Source: Flavobacterium gyeonganense
GTDB lineage: Bacteria > Bacteroidota > Bacteroidia > Flavobacteriales > Flavobacteriaceae
Direction of reading: 5' to 3'
DNA: 64,000 nucleotides
Assembly (NCBI RefSeq): GCF_029625295.1
Contig: NZ_CP121112.1
Location: 1,736,001 to 1,800,000, forward strand
Of the stretch, positions 1 to 8,250 are shown piece after piece. The translations under genes and the position numbers were made by a program. Below the pieces are notes generated by a model, which saw only the letters and a program-made list of their open reading frames with translations, did not search any database and was not told where the DNA came from. The stretch's first letter is position 1. Every line of letters starts with the position of its first letter.

Positions 1-503
1 TGTTTAAGAGCCATTTTAAAAGCCTTCAAACTGCTTTCTGTGTTCATGTTATCGGCAAGATAATATCCCATAATCTTTTTAGAATAAGCATCTGTGACTA
101 AGCTTAAATAGCAAGGATTATCTCTTTTTCCTAGATAGGTTATATCAGAGACCCAAACTTGCTCTGGTCTGTTAATTTCTAAATCCAGAATTCGATTTTG
201 ATGTTTATTAAATCGATGATGTGAGTTAGTCGTTAGATGATAACTTCCTTTAGGATGTATCAATAAATGATTGGCTCTGAGTATATCAAAGAACTTATCT
301 CTTCCAATTTTCATTAATTGAAGTTTATCCAACAAAAGATAATATAGTTTTCGAGTACCTATTCTAGGCATTGTCTTCCTGATATTATCCACCATCAAAA
401 TTACTTCTTTGGCTTTGTTTTGTTTGGATGCTATTCTTCTAGTCTTTCGATAATAAACCTGTCTGTCTATCCCGAACAAATAACAGGTAAACGCTACTGT
501 TTT
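1..503 (-). CDS. IS3-family transposase OrfB (rve integrase), partial
   Basis: DDE-type integrase half of the IS3 transposase; it cuts and joins the element's ends as the OrfAB fusion. Translation of the minus strand gives an HTH_21-like segment, then the rve core with WVSDITYL (first catalytic Asp) and LVTDAYSKKIMGY (second Asp). The catalytic Glu lies beyond the window edge. The frame is -1 relative to orfA and enters at an A6 run (500-505) just before the orfA stop. This is the usual IS3 programmed frameshift arrangement, so no separate start codon is needed. The reading frame is open to the edge. Confidence 0.88.
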
Positions 504-921
504 TTGTTCTTTTGCTCTGAAGCGGGCGATTGTTCGGGTGCAGAGTTTTTTCGGATATCGATATGATATTCTTTCTCAGCTAAATCAATCATCATGTCAA
601 ACAAGATTGCTTTTTTATCTGCAACGTAAGCTTGTCGTTCTAAAAGAGCCTTTTGTTTTTCTAATAGCTTGACTTGGGCTTCAAGTTCCATAATTTTTTG
701 TTCGGGTGACTTTGCCATATTCAAAGGAGATTGTTTTCCCAATCAAAGTTACCAAATTTTCGTAACCAGCCCAGAACTGTAGCATGGCTTTGAATGCCAT
801 ATTGTTTTCTAATTTGGGTAATTGATGAACTACCTTGCTCAACTTCTCTAACGATTTGAAGTTTTAAGGACATGCTGTAATCTCGCTGGGTGCGCTTTAC
901 ATAATTGCTGTATTCTTCCAT
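494..921 (-). CDS. IS3-family transposase OrfA, frameshifted
   Basis: DNA-binding half of the IS3 transposase. The first 66 codons (from 921) carry a helix-turn-helix with SITQIRKQYGIQ and TVLGWLRKFGNFDWE. The rest, in the -1 frame, carries the leucine-zipper segment MAKSPEQKIMELEAQVKLLE. IS3 relatives encode both in one frame. Adding one base at the run at 734-737 (T4 on the plus strand) joins them as FDWE-(N/K)-QSPLNMAKSPEQ. The break is either a real mutation that kills this copy or a consensus error like those elsewhere in the window. Confidence 0.82.
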
Positions 922-974
922 AACGATTGTTTTTGTGTATCGCTATTTCAGGACGGGACATATGATAAAAATAA

Positions 975-1004
975 AAAAAGCCATTCAATTAAGAATGGCT
1001 TTTT
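975..1004 (-). terminator. Rho-independent terminator of the OmpA-like gene
   Basis: A 12-bp stem (975-986 with 993-1004; AAAAAGCCATTC arm) with a 6-nt loop lies 22 bases past the stop codon and gives a T-run on the minus strand. The IS3 end at 960 lies only about 14 bases beyond it. Confidence 0.85.
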
Positions 1005-1025
1005 AAAATTATTTAGAAAAGTAAA

Positions 1026-2489
1026 TTATAGTTTACCTTCATATTTAGAACCAATATGTTTGATTTCAGTTCTTCTGTTTTGAGCTTTACCTGCTGGAGT
1101 TTTATTACTTGCAACTGGTTGAGACTCACCAAAACCTTTAGAAACTAAGTTATCAACGCTAATTCCTCTTTCGATTAATGCATTCATAACAGCTGCTGCT
1201 CTGTCTTCAGAAAGTTTTTGATTCAATTTATCTGAACCATCACTATCTGTATGACCTTCAATACTGAATTTCGCATTAGGATAGTTTTTAAGGATTTCTT
1301 TAATTGCATCCAATCTTGCAAGAGTTTCTTTATCTCCTGTTTTGAATGTAGCTTTACCTGAGTTAAAGTAAACAGCTCTTGCCTGAACTTTAAGTTCTTC
1401 TAAAGCTTCAGTAGTTACTTCAGGACAACCTCTGTTACTAGCTGGACCAGCTACAGTAGGACAATCGTCATCTTTATCTAAAACTCCATCTTTATCAGCA
1501 TCTAAGAAAGGACAACCACCGTTTTCTTTTGGACCAGCCTCATTAGGACATTTATCATCTTTATCAGCAACTCCGTCACCGTCAGCATCAGGACAACCTT
1601 TTAAAGCGGCTAAACCAGCAACATCCGGACAAGCATCATCTTTATCAGCGATTCCGTCTCCGTCTGTATCAGGACATCCATTTAATGCAGCTAAACCAAA
1701 TACATCTGGACAAGCATCAGAAGCATCAACAATTCCGTCTCCGTCTGTATCAGGACAACCGTTGAATTGTTTCAAACCTGCAACATCCGGACATGCATCA
1801 TCTTTATCGTAAACTCCGTCTCCGTCAGTATCTTTACCTCCGAATTTAAAAACTAAGCCTGCAGTATGCTGGAAGTGAGATGGAGCATCTGGCTCACCAT
1901 TTGTATCTCTATCACCGCCTACAGCCCATTTATATCTTGAAGCAAGCTCAAGACCAATAGCATCTGTAAACCAAAAAGTTAAACCAACACCTGGATTCAC
2001 AGTTCCAAAACTACTATCACCAAAGAAAGTATAACCTCCACCAACAGATAACGAAGGATCAATTACTTTAGATTTAATTAATTCCTGGAAGCTATATTTA
2101 ATAGTGGCATCAATTCCGTAGTACATTAAATCTCCTGGATTGTATACAGTATTACCTCTTGAATCAGAAGGGCCAAAACCCGGCTGATTAAATACAACAT
2201 ATTTATCAATTTTGTTTACAGAACCTTGTAAACCAACAGAAAAACCACTTCCAACGTATCTAGATACACCAATGTAAGATAAAGAAGGAAGAATATTCCA
2301 GTTGTCTTTAACACCAAATGGCTGAGAAAAGTGTTGATCAAAGAAACCACTTCCTGAACCAGAACTTGTTCTGGTATCAACGGCATTAACCCCAAAAGAG
2401 ATAGCCCATGGATTGTTACTGTCCTGTGCGTGAGCATTTAAACCCATCGCCATTAGTACAGCAACAAAAAGTTTGTTAAGATGTTTCAT
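1026..2489 (-). CDS. OmpA-family outer membrane protein with thrombospondin type 3 repeats
   Basis: Major porin-type protein that probably anchors the outer membrane to peptidoglycan. Residues 1-21 are a signal peptide ending NAHAQ. About residues 22-215 form a beta-barrel. Five Ca-binding TSP3 repeats (DTDGDGxxDxxDxCPD) span about 220-350. The C-terminal OmpA domain (about 370-480) has IEGHTDSDGSDKLNQKLSEDRA and ends with NRRTEI, the peptidoglycan-binding signature. Length 487 aa fits Flavobacterium relatives. It stands alone, with its own promoter (2527-2556) and terminator (975-1004). The TSP3 repeats also show as imperfect tandem DNA repeats around 1480-1830. Confidence 0.93.
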   Translation of the reverse strand: MKHLNKLFVAVLMAMGLNAHAQDSNNPWAISFGVNAVDTRTSSGSGSGFFDQHFSQPFGVKDNWNILPSLSYIGVSRYVGSGFSVGLQGSVNKIDKYVVFNQPGFGPSDSRGNTVYNPGDLMYYGIDATIKYSFQELIKSKVIDPSLSVGGGYTFFGDSSFGTVNPGVGLTFWFTDAIGLELASRYKWAVGGDRDTNGEPDAPSHFQHTAGLVFKFGGKDTDGDGVYDKDDACPDVAGLKQFNGCPDTDGDGIVDASDACPDVFGLAALNGCPDTDGDGIADKDDACPDVAGLAALKGCPDADGDGVADKDDKCPNEAGPKENGGCPFLDADKDGVLDKDDDCPTVAGPASNRGCPEVTTEALEELKVQARAVYFNSGKATFKTGDKETLARLDAIKEILKNYPNAKFSIEGHTDSDGSDKLNQKLSEDRAAAVMNALIERGISVDNLVSKGFGESQPVASNKTPAGKAQNRRTEIKHIGSKYEGKL

Positions 2490-2526
2490 ACTTATTTTTT
2501 TTAATTACAATTTAGTTAATTATAGA

Positions 2527-2556
2527 CAAAAGTAACACGTAATTTTTTAAATACAA
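2527..2556 (-). promoter_or_regulatory. Bacteroidetes-type promoter of the OmpA-like gene
   Basis: On the minus strand TTG (2556-2554) is followed after 19 nt by TACTTTTG (2534-2527), matching the TTG-N17-23-TAnnTTTG consensus. The predicted start leaves a 5' UTR of about 30 nt before the ATG at 2489. Confidence 0.75.
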
Positions 2557-2600
2557 AATGTTATGTTAAAAAAACCTACAAAAATTGCTCAAAATGGTAA

Positions 2601-3794
2601 TTATATAACTTTTAACATTTTCCCTACAAATATAAATGCTTCTATTGCTCTGTCTAAATGTTCTTTAGTATGAGCTGCAGATAACTGTACTCTAATTCGT
2701 GCTTTCCCTTTAGGAACTACAGGAAAAAAGAAGCCAATTACATATATTCCTTTTTTTAGAAGCTCATCAGCCATAGCTTGGGATAATTTTGCATCGTATA
2801 ACATCACAGGAACAATGGCTGAATCCCCATCTATAATGTCAAAACCTGCTTTTTTCATTCCCTCTTTAAAGTAACTGGTATTCCAGGCCAATTTATCTCT
2901 TAAAGACGTATCTTTTTCCAGAAGCTCAAAAACTTTAATAGAAGCGCCCACTATTGCGGGAGCTAAAGAATTTGAAAACAAATAAGGACGTGAACGCTGG
3001 CGTAGCAATTCGATGATTTCTTTTTTGGCAGTAGTATATCCTCCCATTGCACCTCCAAGGGCTTTACCAAGTGTTCCGGTTATAATATCAACCCTTCCCA
3101 TTACTCCTTTTGCCTCAAGGGTTCCTTTTCCTGTCGCTCCAATAAACCCGGCAGCATGACATTCATCTACCATTACCATTGCATCGTATTGATCAGCCAA
3201 ATCACAAATCCTATCCAGCGGTGCTACAAGACCGTCCATCGAAAAAACACCATCTGTAACAATTAATTTAAAGCGTGCTCCAGCTTCATTAGCCTTAATT
3301 AACTGCTGCTCTAAATCCTCCATGTTACTATTTTCATAACGATAACGAGCTGCTTTACACAAACGAACACCATCGATAATAGACGCATGATTTAAACTAT
3401 CTGAAATTATAGCATCATTTTCTCCTAATAAGGGTTCAAAAACTCCTCCATTAGCATCAAAAGCGGCTGCATAAAGAATAGTATCTTCTGTACCATAAAA
3501 ATCTGCAATCTTCTTCTCTAAAGTTTTATGAATATCCTGTGTCCCGCAGATAAAGCGAACAGATGACATCCCAAAACCGTGTGTATCCATTGCATTCTTT
3601 GCTGCCTGAATAACTTCAGGATGCGATGAAAGTCCTAAATAATTATTAGCACAAAAATTCAAAACCTTTTCTCCTGTAGAAATAGTAATTTCTGCATTCT
3701 GAGCAGAGGTTATAATACGTTCTTTTTTAAAAATCCCGTTTTCTTCAATTGCGTGGAGCTCATTTTGTAAATACTCTTTAATTTTTCCGTACAT
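2601..3794 (-). CDS. kbl: Glycine C-acetyltransferase (2-amino-3-ketobutyrate CoA ligase)
   Basis: PLP enzyme that interconverts 2-amino-3-ketobutyrate plus CoA with glycine plus acetyl-CoA, in threonine degradation. The alpha-oxoamine synthase fold is clear: [16 protein letters not shown] near the N-terminus, [15 protein letters not shown], and the PLP-lysine motif [13 protein letters not shown] around residue 240. Length 397 aa is what the family has. Serine palmitoyltransferase or KBL-like AONS relatives are alternatives, but residues and length fit Kbl best. No threonine dehydrogenase is adjacent. A -7-like TAATTTTG lies at 3840-3833. Confidence 0.92.
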   Translation of the reverse strand: MYGKIKEYLQNELHAIEENGIFKKERIITSAQNAEITISTGEKVLNFCANNYLGLSSHPEVIQAAKNAMDTHGFGMSSVRFICGTQDIHKTLEKKIADFYGTEDTILYAAAFDANGGVFEPLLGENDAIISDSLNHASIIDGVRLCKAARYRYENSNMEDLEQQLIKANEAGARFKLIVTDGVFSMDGLVAPLDRICDLADQYDAMVMVDECHAAGFIGATGKGTLEAKGVMGRVDIITGTLGKALGGAMGGYTTAKKEIIELLRQRSRPYLFSNSLAPAIVGASIKVFELLEKDTSLRDKLAWNTSYFKEGMKKAGFDIIDGDSAIVPVMLYDAKLSQAMADELLKKGIYVIGFFFPVVPKGKARIRVQLSAAHTKEHLDRAIEAFIFVGKMLKVI

Positions 3795-3832
3795 CTTAAT
3801 ATTTTATAATATGTTAAAAACTAATACATTAG

Positions 3833-3840
3833 CAAAATTA
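3833..3840 (-). promoter_or_regulatory. Possible -7 element of kbl
   Basis: TAATTTTG on the minus strand matches TAnnTTTG, 39 bases before the kbl ATG. I see no good TTG at -33, so support is moderate. Confidence 0.4.
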
Positions 3841-3876
3841 AAGCTACGTAAATCATTTAACATCTGATTAATTTTA

Positions 3877-6800
3877 TCACAAATTTACCACATCAATTTC
3901 AGCACCTATATATACCAAGGTTCTTTTTAACACTTTGTATCCTAAATCTTCAATTGCATTTTGATATTCCTGAATTTGATGTATATATTTAGGATTTTTA
4001 GCTCCGGTTTTATAATCCAGCAAATAAGCTTCCATATCCTTTGTCAACACAATTCTGTCCGGTTTTAAGATTTTCCCTTCCTTTTGAACAATTGTATGCT
4101 CATTTAACACCGTATTTTGTTCATTAAAACAATTACTTATCTCTGGATGGTTTACGATTTCAAATAGTGTTTTAGCAACAATTTCTTTTTGATCTTGTGT
4201 TATCAACCCATTTTCAATTGCCTTTGCAAGTGCTAATTCAATATCTGACTTATCTTTCACGAAAGCTAAAATCTCATGCACAATATTACCATATGAAATT
4301 GCCTCTTGTTGGTGTGTCCCCCACATTAAGGCTTCACGCTGAGCAATTTTAATATTTTTCGGATTTAAAACTTCCGAAACAACCGGAATTGTTTTCAAAA
4401 CAACCATTGTTTTATCAGAGGCGGAAAGCTTCTTTGAATTTCCAAATTCATATTCCATTTTATCAGGATCATAAATTCCTTTATCGATTAAAAATTTAAT
4501 AAAAAATGAAGCCATATTGCTTGGAAATTCTCCATCCTTTCTTTCTTTTAGCGATTGAGAAATAACATATAATTGCTCTTCAGCTCTTGTTAATGCTACA
4601 TACAAAACATTAATATTATCCAATAACTCCTCTTGTTTTTTTAAATTAAAAACAGCAGAAGCATTTTCTCCGAAACCTTCTACAGCACTACTATTATCAA
4701 TGAGAGCTTTCGGAACACCCAAATCTGCTTCTTCAGTATCCAGCCAGAGTTTATCTTTGGGTTTTCTGTTATAATCTTCTTCTGCAAAAGGCATAATTAC
4801 AACAGGAAATTCTAAACCTTTAGATTTATGAATTGTCATAATACGAACTGCATTATTTCCTTCGGGAGAGGGAATACTAAATTTTTCTCCATTCTTATCC
4901 CAATAAGCCAGAAAATCAGCTATTCCTGCCTGATTTCGAATATCACGCTCCAGAATAATATCAAGAAAATATTGCACATAAGCATTTCCTTCAGAAGGAA
5001 GAATAAATTTGGAAATGATGATTTCCACAGCTTCATAAAGTGATTTTTTGCGAATATTTTCAAAAGAAAGTGAAACATCAAAGATTAAAAGCCATTTTTC
5101 AAAATCATTTTCAGCTTTCTGATTCATTCCTTCTGCAATAAAATCATGTATTGGCATCGCAATTTCTTTTTCATTTCCTAAAAAATGCAGAAAATTTGCT
5201 TTTGCCTCCAAATCAATGCCATTATTGACATACTTCAGCAAATGAATGATCAGCCTTACTTCAGTAGCATTTTGAATCATCAATGTTTCTGATGACAAAA
5301 GCGGAACATTTTGTTCTGTCAGATAATTTGCAATAGCGATCCCCTGATCTCTTTTACGGGTTAAAATTACTATATCTTTATATTCGAAACCTTCACGAAG
5401 AACCTTCTGAATTGTATTTAATGTTGCCAGAACATATAAATCTGACTTTTCAATCGCTTCTTCTTCATCTGCAGAATCATTTTTTTCGATTATAGGGAGA
5501 AAAGAAATATTTACATACCCACCTTTTTTAGAGTTTGCATTCTGAAAACTATGATTTTCGTATAAATTTTTATAATCCTCATTAGAAAATTCAGCAGAAA
5601 TTAATTTAAAAAAAGCATTATTAAAATCAATTACTTCGCTGTAACTTCTATAATTCGTATCTAAATGTTTTATAGATTTATCGGGGTTATTAAACGGATT
5701 TAAATCTTTACTTAGCTCAATAAATTGCTCTGCCTTTCCTCCTCTCCAGCGATAAATTGATTGCTTTGGATCTCCCACAATCATTAAAGTCCCTTTATTA
5801 CCAAAATCATCCTGTCCTGAAAGTGCATTATCAATTAACGGAATCAAATTCTGCCATTGCATCTCTGAAGTATCCTGAAATTCATCTATAAAAAAATGAC
5901 GATATCGTTCTCCCAGACGTTCATAAATAAATGGCGCAGGCTGATTTTGAATTTCGCGATGAATAATCGCATTGAATTCAGAAATTGACAAAACATTTTG
6001 TTCCGATTGAATTTTAGCCAGTTCATTACTAACCGTATTCAATAAAGAAAGTGGCGTAATATTTTTTAGAAAGGCTTTGTAGAAATCTCTTTTTTCAAAG
6101 TTTTTATAGACTTTATCTAATATCAGAAGCAGTTGCGGAATACTATTTTCAATCAAAGCTCTGTCACTTGCCGTCTTATTAATTGCAATATCTTCAAATT
6201 CATGAAAAGTTTTATTTCTGGGATTAAATTTTCCGTCACGAATACTTTCTAAATGATTTGGAAAAGTCCCGCGGGAAAAAGATCTTAAGTCGATTCCGTT
6301 TTTATCAATTAAAGAAAGTGCCTCAATTGCAAATTGTTTATTTTCTGATTCTAATTCCTGGCAGAAAGCCAGCATTTTCTTTTTAATTTCAACAAATTCT
6401 TCAATTGTTTTATCGTTAAAATGAATAATTTCATTTCGATTATTTTCATTCAACACCAATCTTCCAGTCTCCAGAATTTCTCGCGAAACATCCCAGCTTT
6501 TATCATCATCGGTCTTTTCCATTGTAAAATCAATCAGCAATTTAGTCAGTGTTTCGTCCTGACCTGCCTGTGCAATAATGGCGTCAACAGCTTCAATCAA
6601 CAAATTTTCGGTATCCAGAGTCACCTCAAAAGTCATGGGCAAATTTAAATCATGAGCAAAAGCACGGATTACCTTATGGGTAAATTTATCGATGGTAGAA
6701 ATGTCAAAAGCAGCATAATTATGAATAAGATGCTTGATAATATTTTGAGATTTTATTTTGATTTTAATTACAGAAAGCCCTGTTTCCCGGGACAAATCTT

Positions 6801-7035
6801 GCATCAAATCGATAGCTTTTGCTGTAGGCTCTTCTTTAGCAAATTCAGATAGACTTCCAACAATTCGACCTTTCATTTCATGAACTGCCTTATTAGTAAA
6901 AGTTATTGCAAGGATATTCCGATAAGCATCATTTTTAGGTGAGGAAAGAATAATTTTGAGATATTCCTTAACCAAAGTGTAGGTTTTTCCGGAACCTGCA
7001 GACGCATCGTAAATTGAGAAAGACGGGCTTTGCAT
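3877..7035 (-). CDS. AddA-like UvrD/REP helicase-nuclease
   Basis: Superfamily 1A helicase fused to a RecB-type nuclease, for double-strand-break end processing. Start taken at MQSPSFSIYDASAGSGKTYT (7035), 1052 aa, because an upstream start at 7068 adds an atypical leader before the Walker A. Motifs in order: Walker A DASAGSGKT, Walker B DEFQDTSEMQW, GDPKQSIYRWRGGK, LDTNYRS, MTIHKSKGLEFPVVI, LYVALTRAEEQLYV. The C-terminal PD-(D/E)XK nuclease shows KPDRIVL and AYLLDYKTG. An AddB partner is not in the window. In Bacteroidota this gene is often called simply UvrD-helicase domain protein. Confidence 0.88.
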   Translation of the reverse strand: MQSPSFSIYDASAGSGKTYTLVKEYLKIILSSPKNDAYRNILAITFTNKAVHEMKGRIVGSLSEFAKEEPTAKAIDLMQDLSRETGLSVIKIKIKSQNIIKHLIHNYAAFDISTIDKFTHKVIRAFAHDLNLPMTFEVTLDTENLLIEAVDAIIAQAGQDETLTKLLIDFTMEKTDDDKSWDVSREILETGRLVLNENNRNEIIHFNDKTIEEFVEIKKKMLAFCQELESENKQFAIEALSLIDKNGIDLRSFSRGTFPNHLESIRDGKFNPRNKTFHEFEDIAINKTASDRALIENSIPQLLLILDKVYKNFEKRDFYKAFLKNITPLSLLNTVSNELAKIQSEQNVLSISEFNAIIHREIQNQPAPFIYERLGERYRHFFIDEFQDTSEMQWQNLIPLIDNALSGQDDFGNKGTLMIVGDPKQSIYRWRGGKAEQFIELSKDLNPFNNPDKSIKHLDTNYRSYSEVIDFNNAFFKLISAEFSNEDYKNLYENHSFQNANSKKGGYVNISFLPIIEKNDSADEEEAIEKSDLYVLATLNTIQKVLREGFEYKDIVILTRKRDQGIAIANYLTEQNVPLLSSETLMIQNATEVRLIIHLLKYVNNGIDLEAKANFLHFLGNEKEIAMPIHDFIAEGMNQKAENDFEKWLLIFDVSLSFENIRKKSLYEAVEIIISKFILPSEGNAYVQYFLDIILERDIRNQAGIADFLAYWDKNGEKFSIPSPEGNNAVRIMTIHKSKGLEFPVVIMPFAEEDYNRKPKDKLWLDTEEADLGVPKALIDNSSAVEGFGENASAVFNLKKQEELLDNINVLYVALTRAEEQLYVISQSLKERKDGEFPSNMASFFIKFLIDKGIYDPDKMEYEFGNSKKLSASDKTMVVLKTIPVVSEVLNPKNIKIAQREALMWGTHQQEAISYGNIVHEILAFVKDKSDIELALAKAIENGLITQDQKEIVAKTLFEIVNHPEISNCFNEQNTVLNEHTIVQKEGKILKPDRIVLTKDMEAYLLDYKTGAKNPKYIHQIQEYQNAIEDLGYKVLKRTLVYIGAEIDVVNL

Positions 7036-7091
7036 AAGCTTGGTTTTAGTCTTGTAAAAATAGCACATTAAATATTAAAACCAATAAATGC

Positions 7092-7147
7092 AAAATCCAA
7101 ATTCCAATAGATGATGGGTAATCACATACTATTGGAATTTGGATTTT
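7092..7147 (-). terminator. Long inverted repeat, likely lspA terminator
   Basis: A 19-bp perfect inverted repeat (7092-7110 with 7129-7147) with an 18-nt loop lies between lspA and the AddA-like gene. Its arms contain the TTGGAATTTGGAT unit that recurs at 32700-32755 and 38636-38752, so it may be a dispersed repeat serving as a terminator. The T-run is stronger on the plus strand (after 7147) than on the minus strand. Confidence 0.55.
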
Positions 7148-7174
7148 ATTTTTTTTTGAATTTTTAAAATAACA

Positions 7175-7771
7175 TCAATGTTTTGGAAATGCTCTTTTAT
7201 TAAAAACAAGCAAAATACCTACACCTGTAGAAATAGCTACGTCTGCAACGTTAAAAATAGCATTAAAAAATTCAAATCGCTTTCCTCCAAAAAAAGGAAT
7301 CCATGCAGGCAAATCCCCTTTCCAGATAGGAAAATAAAACATGTCTACAACTAAACCATGAAACCATCTACCATAAGGTTCAGGAGAAAAAGGAGTGGCT
7401 AAATTATTATAACTGCTGTCAAAAATAACTCCATAAAAAACAGAATCCAGAATATTCCCGGCAGCTCCCGCAAAAATAAGTGCAATGGCCACAACTAAAT
7501 AAGAAGAAGCATGTTTTTTTACAGCATCGCACAACCAGTACCCAATCCCAAAAACGGCAAAAATCCTAAATACAGTCAAAATTAATTTTCCATATTCGCC
7601 AGGGATTTTAGTTCCCCATGCCATTCCCTCATTTTCTATGAAATGTATCTTAAACCAATTGAAAATCGTAACCTCTTCACCTAAAATAAAATTTGTTTTT
7701 ACATAGATTTTAGAAACCTGATCAATTAATAATATTATAAATATGAGGAGATACGCTTTTCTTAATGACAT
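7175..7771 (-). CDS. lspA: Lipoprotein signal peptidase (signal peptidase II)
   Basis: Inner-membrane aspartyl protease that removes signal peptides from lipid-modified prolipoproteins. Family motifs visible: N-terminal LIDQVSKIYVK, ENEGMAWG, GAAGNILDSVFYG with the first catalytic Asp, and FNAIFNVADVAISTG with the second. Four hydrophobic segments fit the family. At 198 aa it is longer than the E. coli enzyme because of an insert (about residues 115-150), common in Bacteroidota. It follows the DksA/TraR-like gene, separated by that gene's terminator. Confidence 0.94.
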   Translation of the reverse strand: MSLRKAYLLIFIILLIDQVSKIYVKTNFILGEEVTIFNWFKIHFIENEGMAWGTKIPGEYGKLILTVFRIFAVFGIGYWLCDAVKKHASSYLVVAIALIFAGAAGNILDSVFYGVIFDSSYNNLATPFSPEPYGRWFHGLVVDMFYFPIWKGDLPAWIPFFGGKRFEFFNAIFNVADVAISTGVGILLVFNKRAFPKH

Positions 7772-7810
7772 GTTGTGAATTTTAATGTTGGCAAAAATAA
7801 CAATTAAATC

Positions 7811-7836
7811 AAAAAAAACGCCCCTTATGGAGCGTT
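7811..7836 (-). terminator. Terminator of the DksA/TraR-like gene
   Basis: An 8-bp stem (7817-7824 with 7829-7836, one G-T-type imperfection) with a 4-nt loop is followed on the minus strand by a T8 run. It lies between the DksA-like stop (7860) and the lspA start (7771). Confidence 0.8.
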
Positions 7837-7859
7837 AATTCTTTGGTATTTTAAGGTAA

Positions 7860-8240
7860 TTATCTTTGCATATTTTTAGCTTCGATACTCATTGTGGCGT
7901 GAGGAACGATTTTAAGCCTTTCCTTGCCAATTAGCTTACCTGTTACTTTGCAAATACCATATGTTTTATTTTCAACACGGAATAAGGCATTTTTTAAGTC
8001 ACGAATGAATTTCTCTTGTCTGATAGCCAACTGAGAGTTTGCTTCTTTGGACATGGTCTCACTTCCTTCTTCAAAAGCTTTAAATGTTGGAGAAGTATCG
8101 TCTGTTCCGTTATTCAAATCGTTCATATAGGCACTTTTGATCAAATCAAGATCTTCTTGTGCTTTTTTAATTTTTGCCTGGATTATTTCTTTGAACTCTG
8201 CTAAATCTGCATCAGAGTATCTTGTAATTTCATCTATCAT
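7860..8240 (-). CDS. DksA/TraR-family protein with degenerate zinc finger
   Basis: Small RNA-polymerase-binding regulator of the DksA/TraR type (126 aa). It has a predicted coiled coil in the first about 80 residues (LAEFKEIIQAKIKKAQEDLD) and the family C-terminal segment KTYGICKVTGKLIGKERL followed by VPHATMSIEAKN. In four-Cys members the last part reads CxxC ... CxxC; here a single Cys remains, the others being Thr/Gly and Ser/Ala. Zinc binding is therefore unlikely, as in some other DksA-like proteins. It lies 10 bases after ileS and may be co-transcribed with it. Confidence 0.85.
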   Translation of the reverse strand: MIDEITRYSDADLAEFKEIIQAKIKKAQEDLDLIKSAYMNDLNNGTDDTSPTFKAFEEGSETMSKEANSQLAIRQEKFIRDLKNALFRVENKTYGICKVTGKLIGKERLKIVPHATMSIEAKNMQR

Positions 8241-8250
8241 GGTATTATAC

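Larger units (their letters stand above)
1..960 (-). mobile_element. IS3-family insertion sequence, partial (cut by left edge)
   Basis: The orfA/orfB pair reads leftwards. Its outer end is probably at 960: the minus strand there starts TGTCCCGTCCTGAAATAGCG, a TG-starting terminal repeat as expected for IS3. Bases from 961 onward are the terminator region of the neighbouring ompA-like gene. The other terminal repeat and any target duplication lie outside the window, so the exact boundary cannot be confirmed. Confidence 0.8.

Noticed and set aside
1480..1830. Tandem DNA repeat in the OmpA-like gene as a mobile or CRISPR repeat
   Set aside because: The repeats are in frame and encode the five TSP3 protein repeats.
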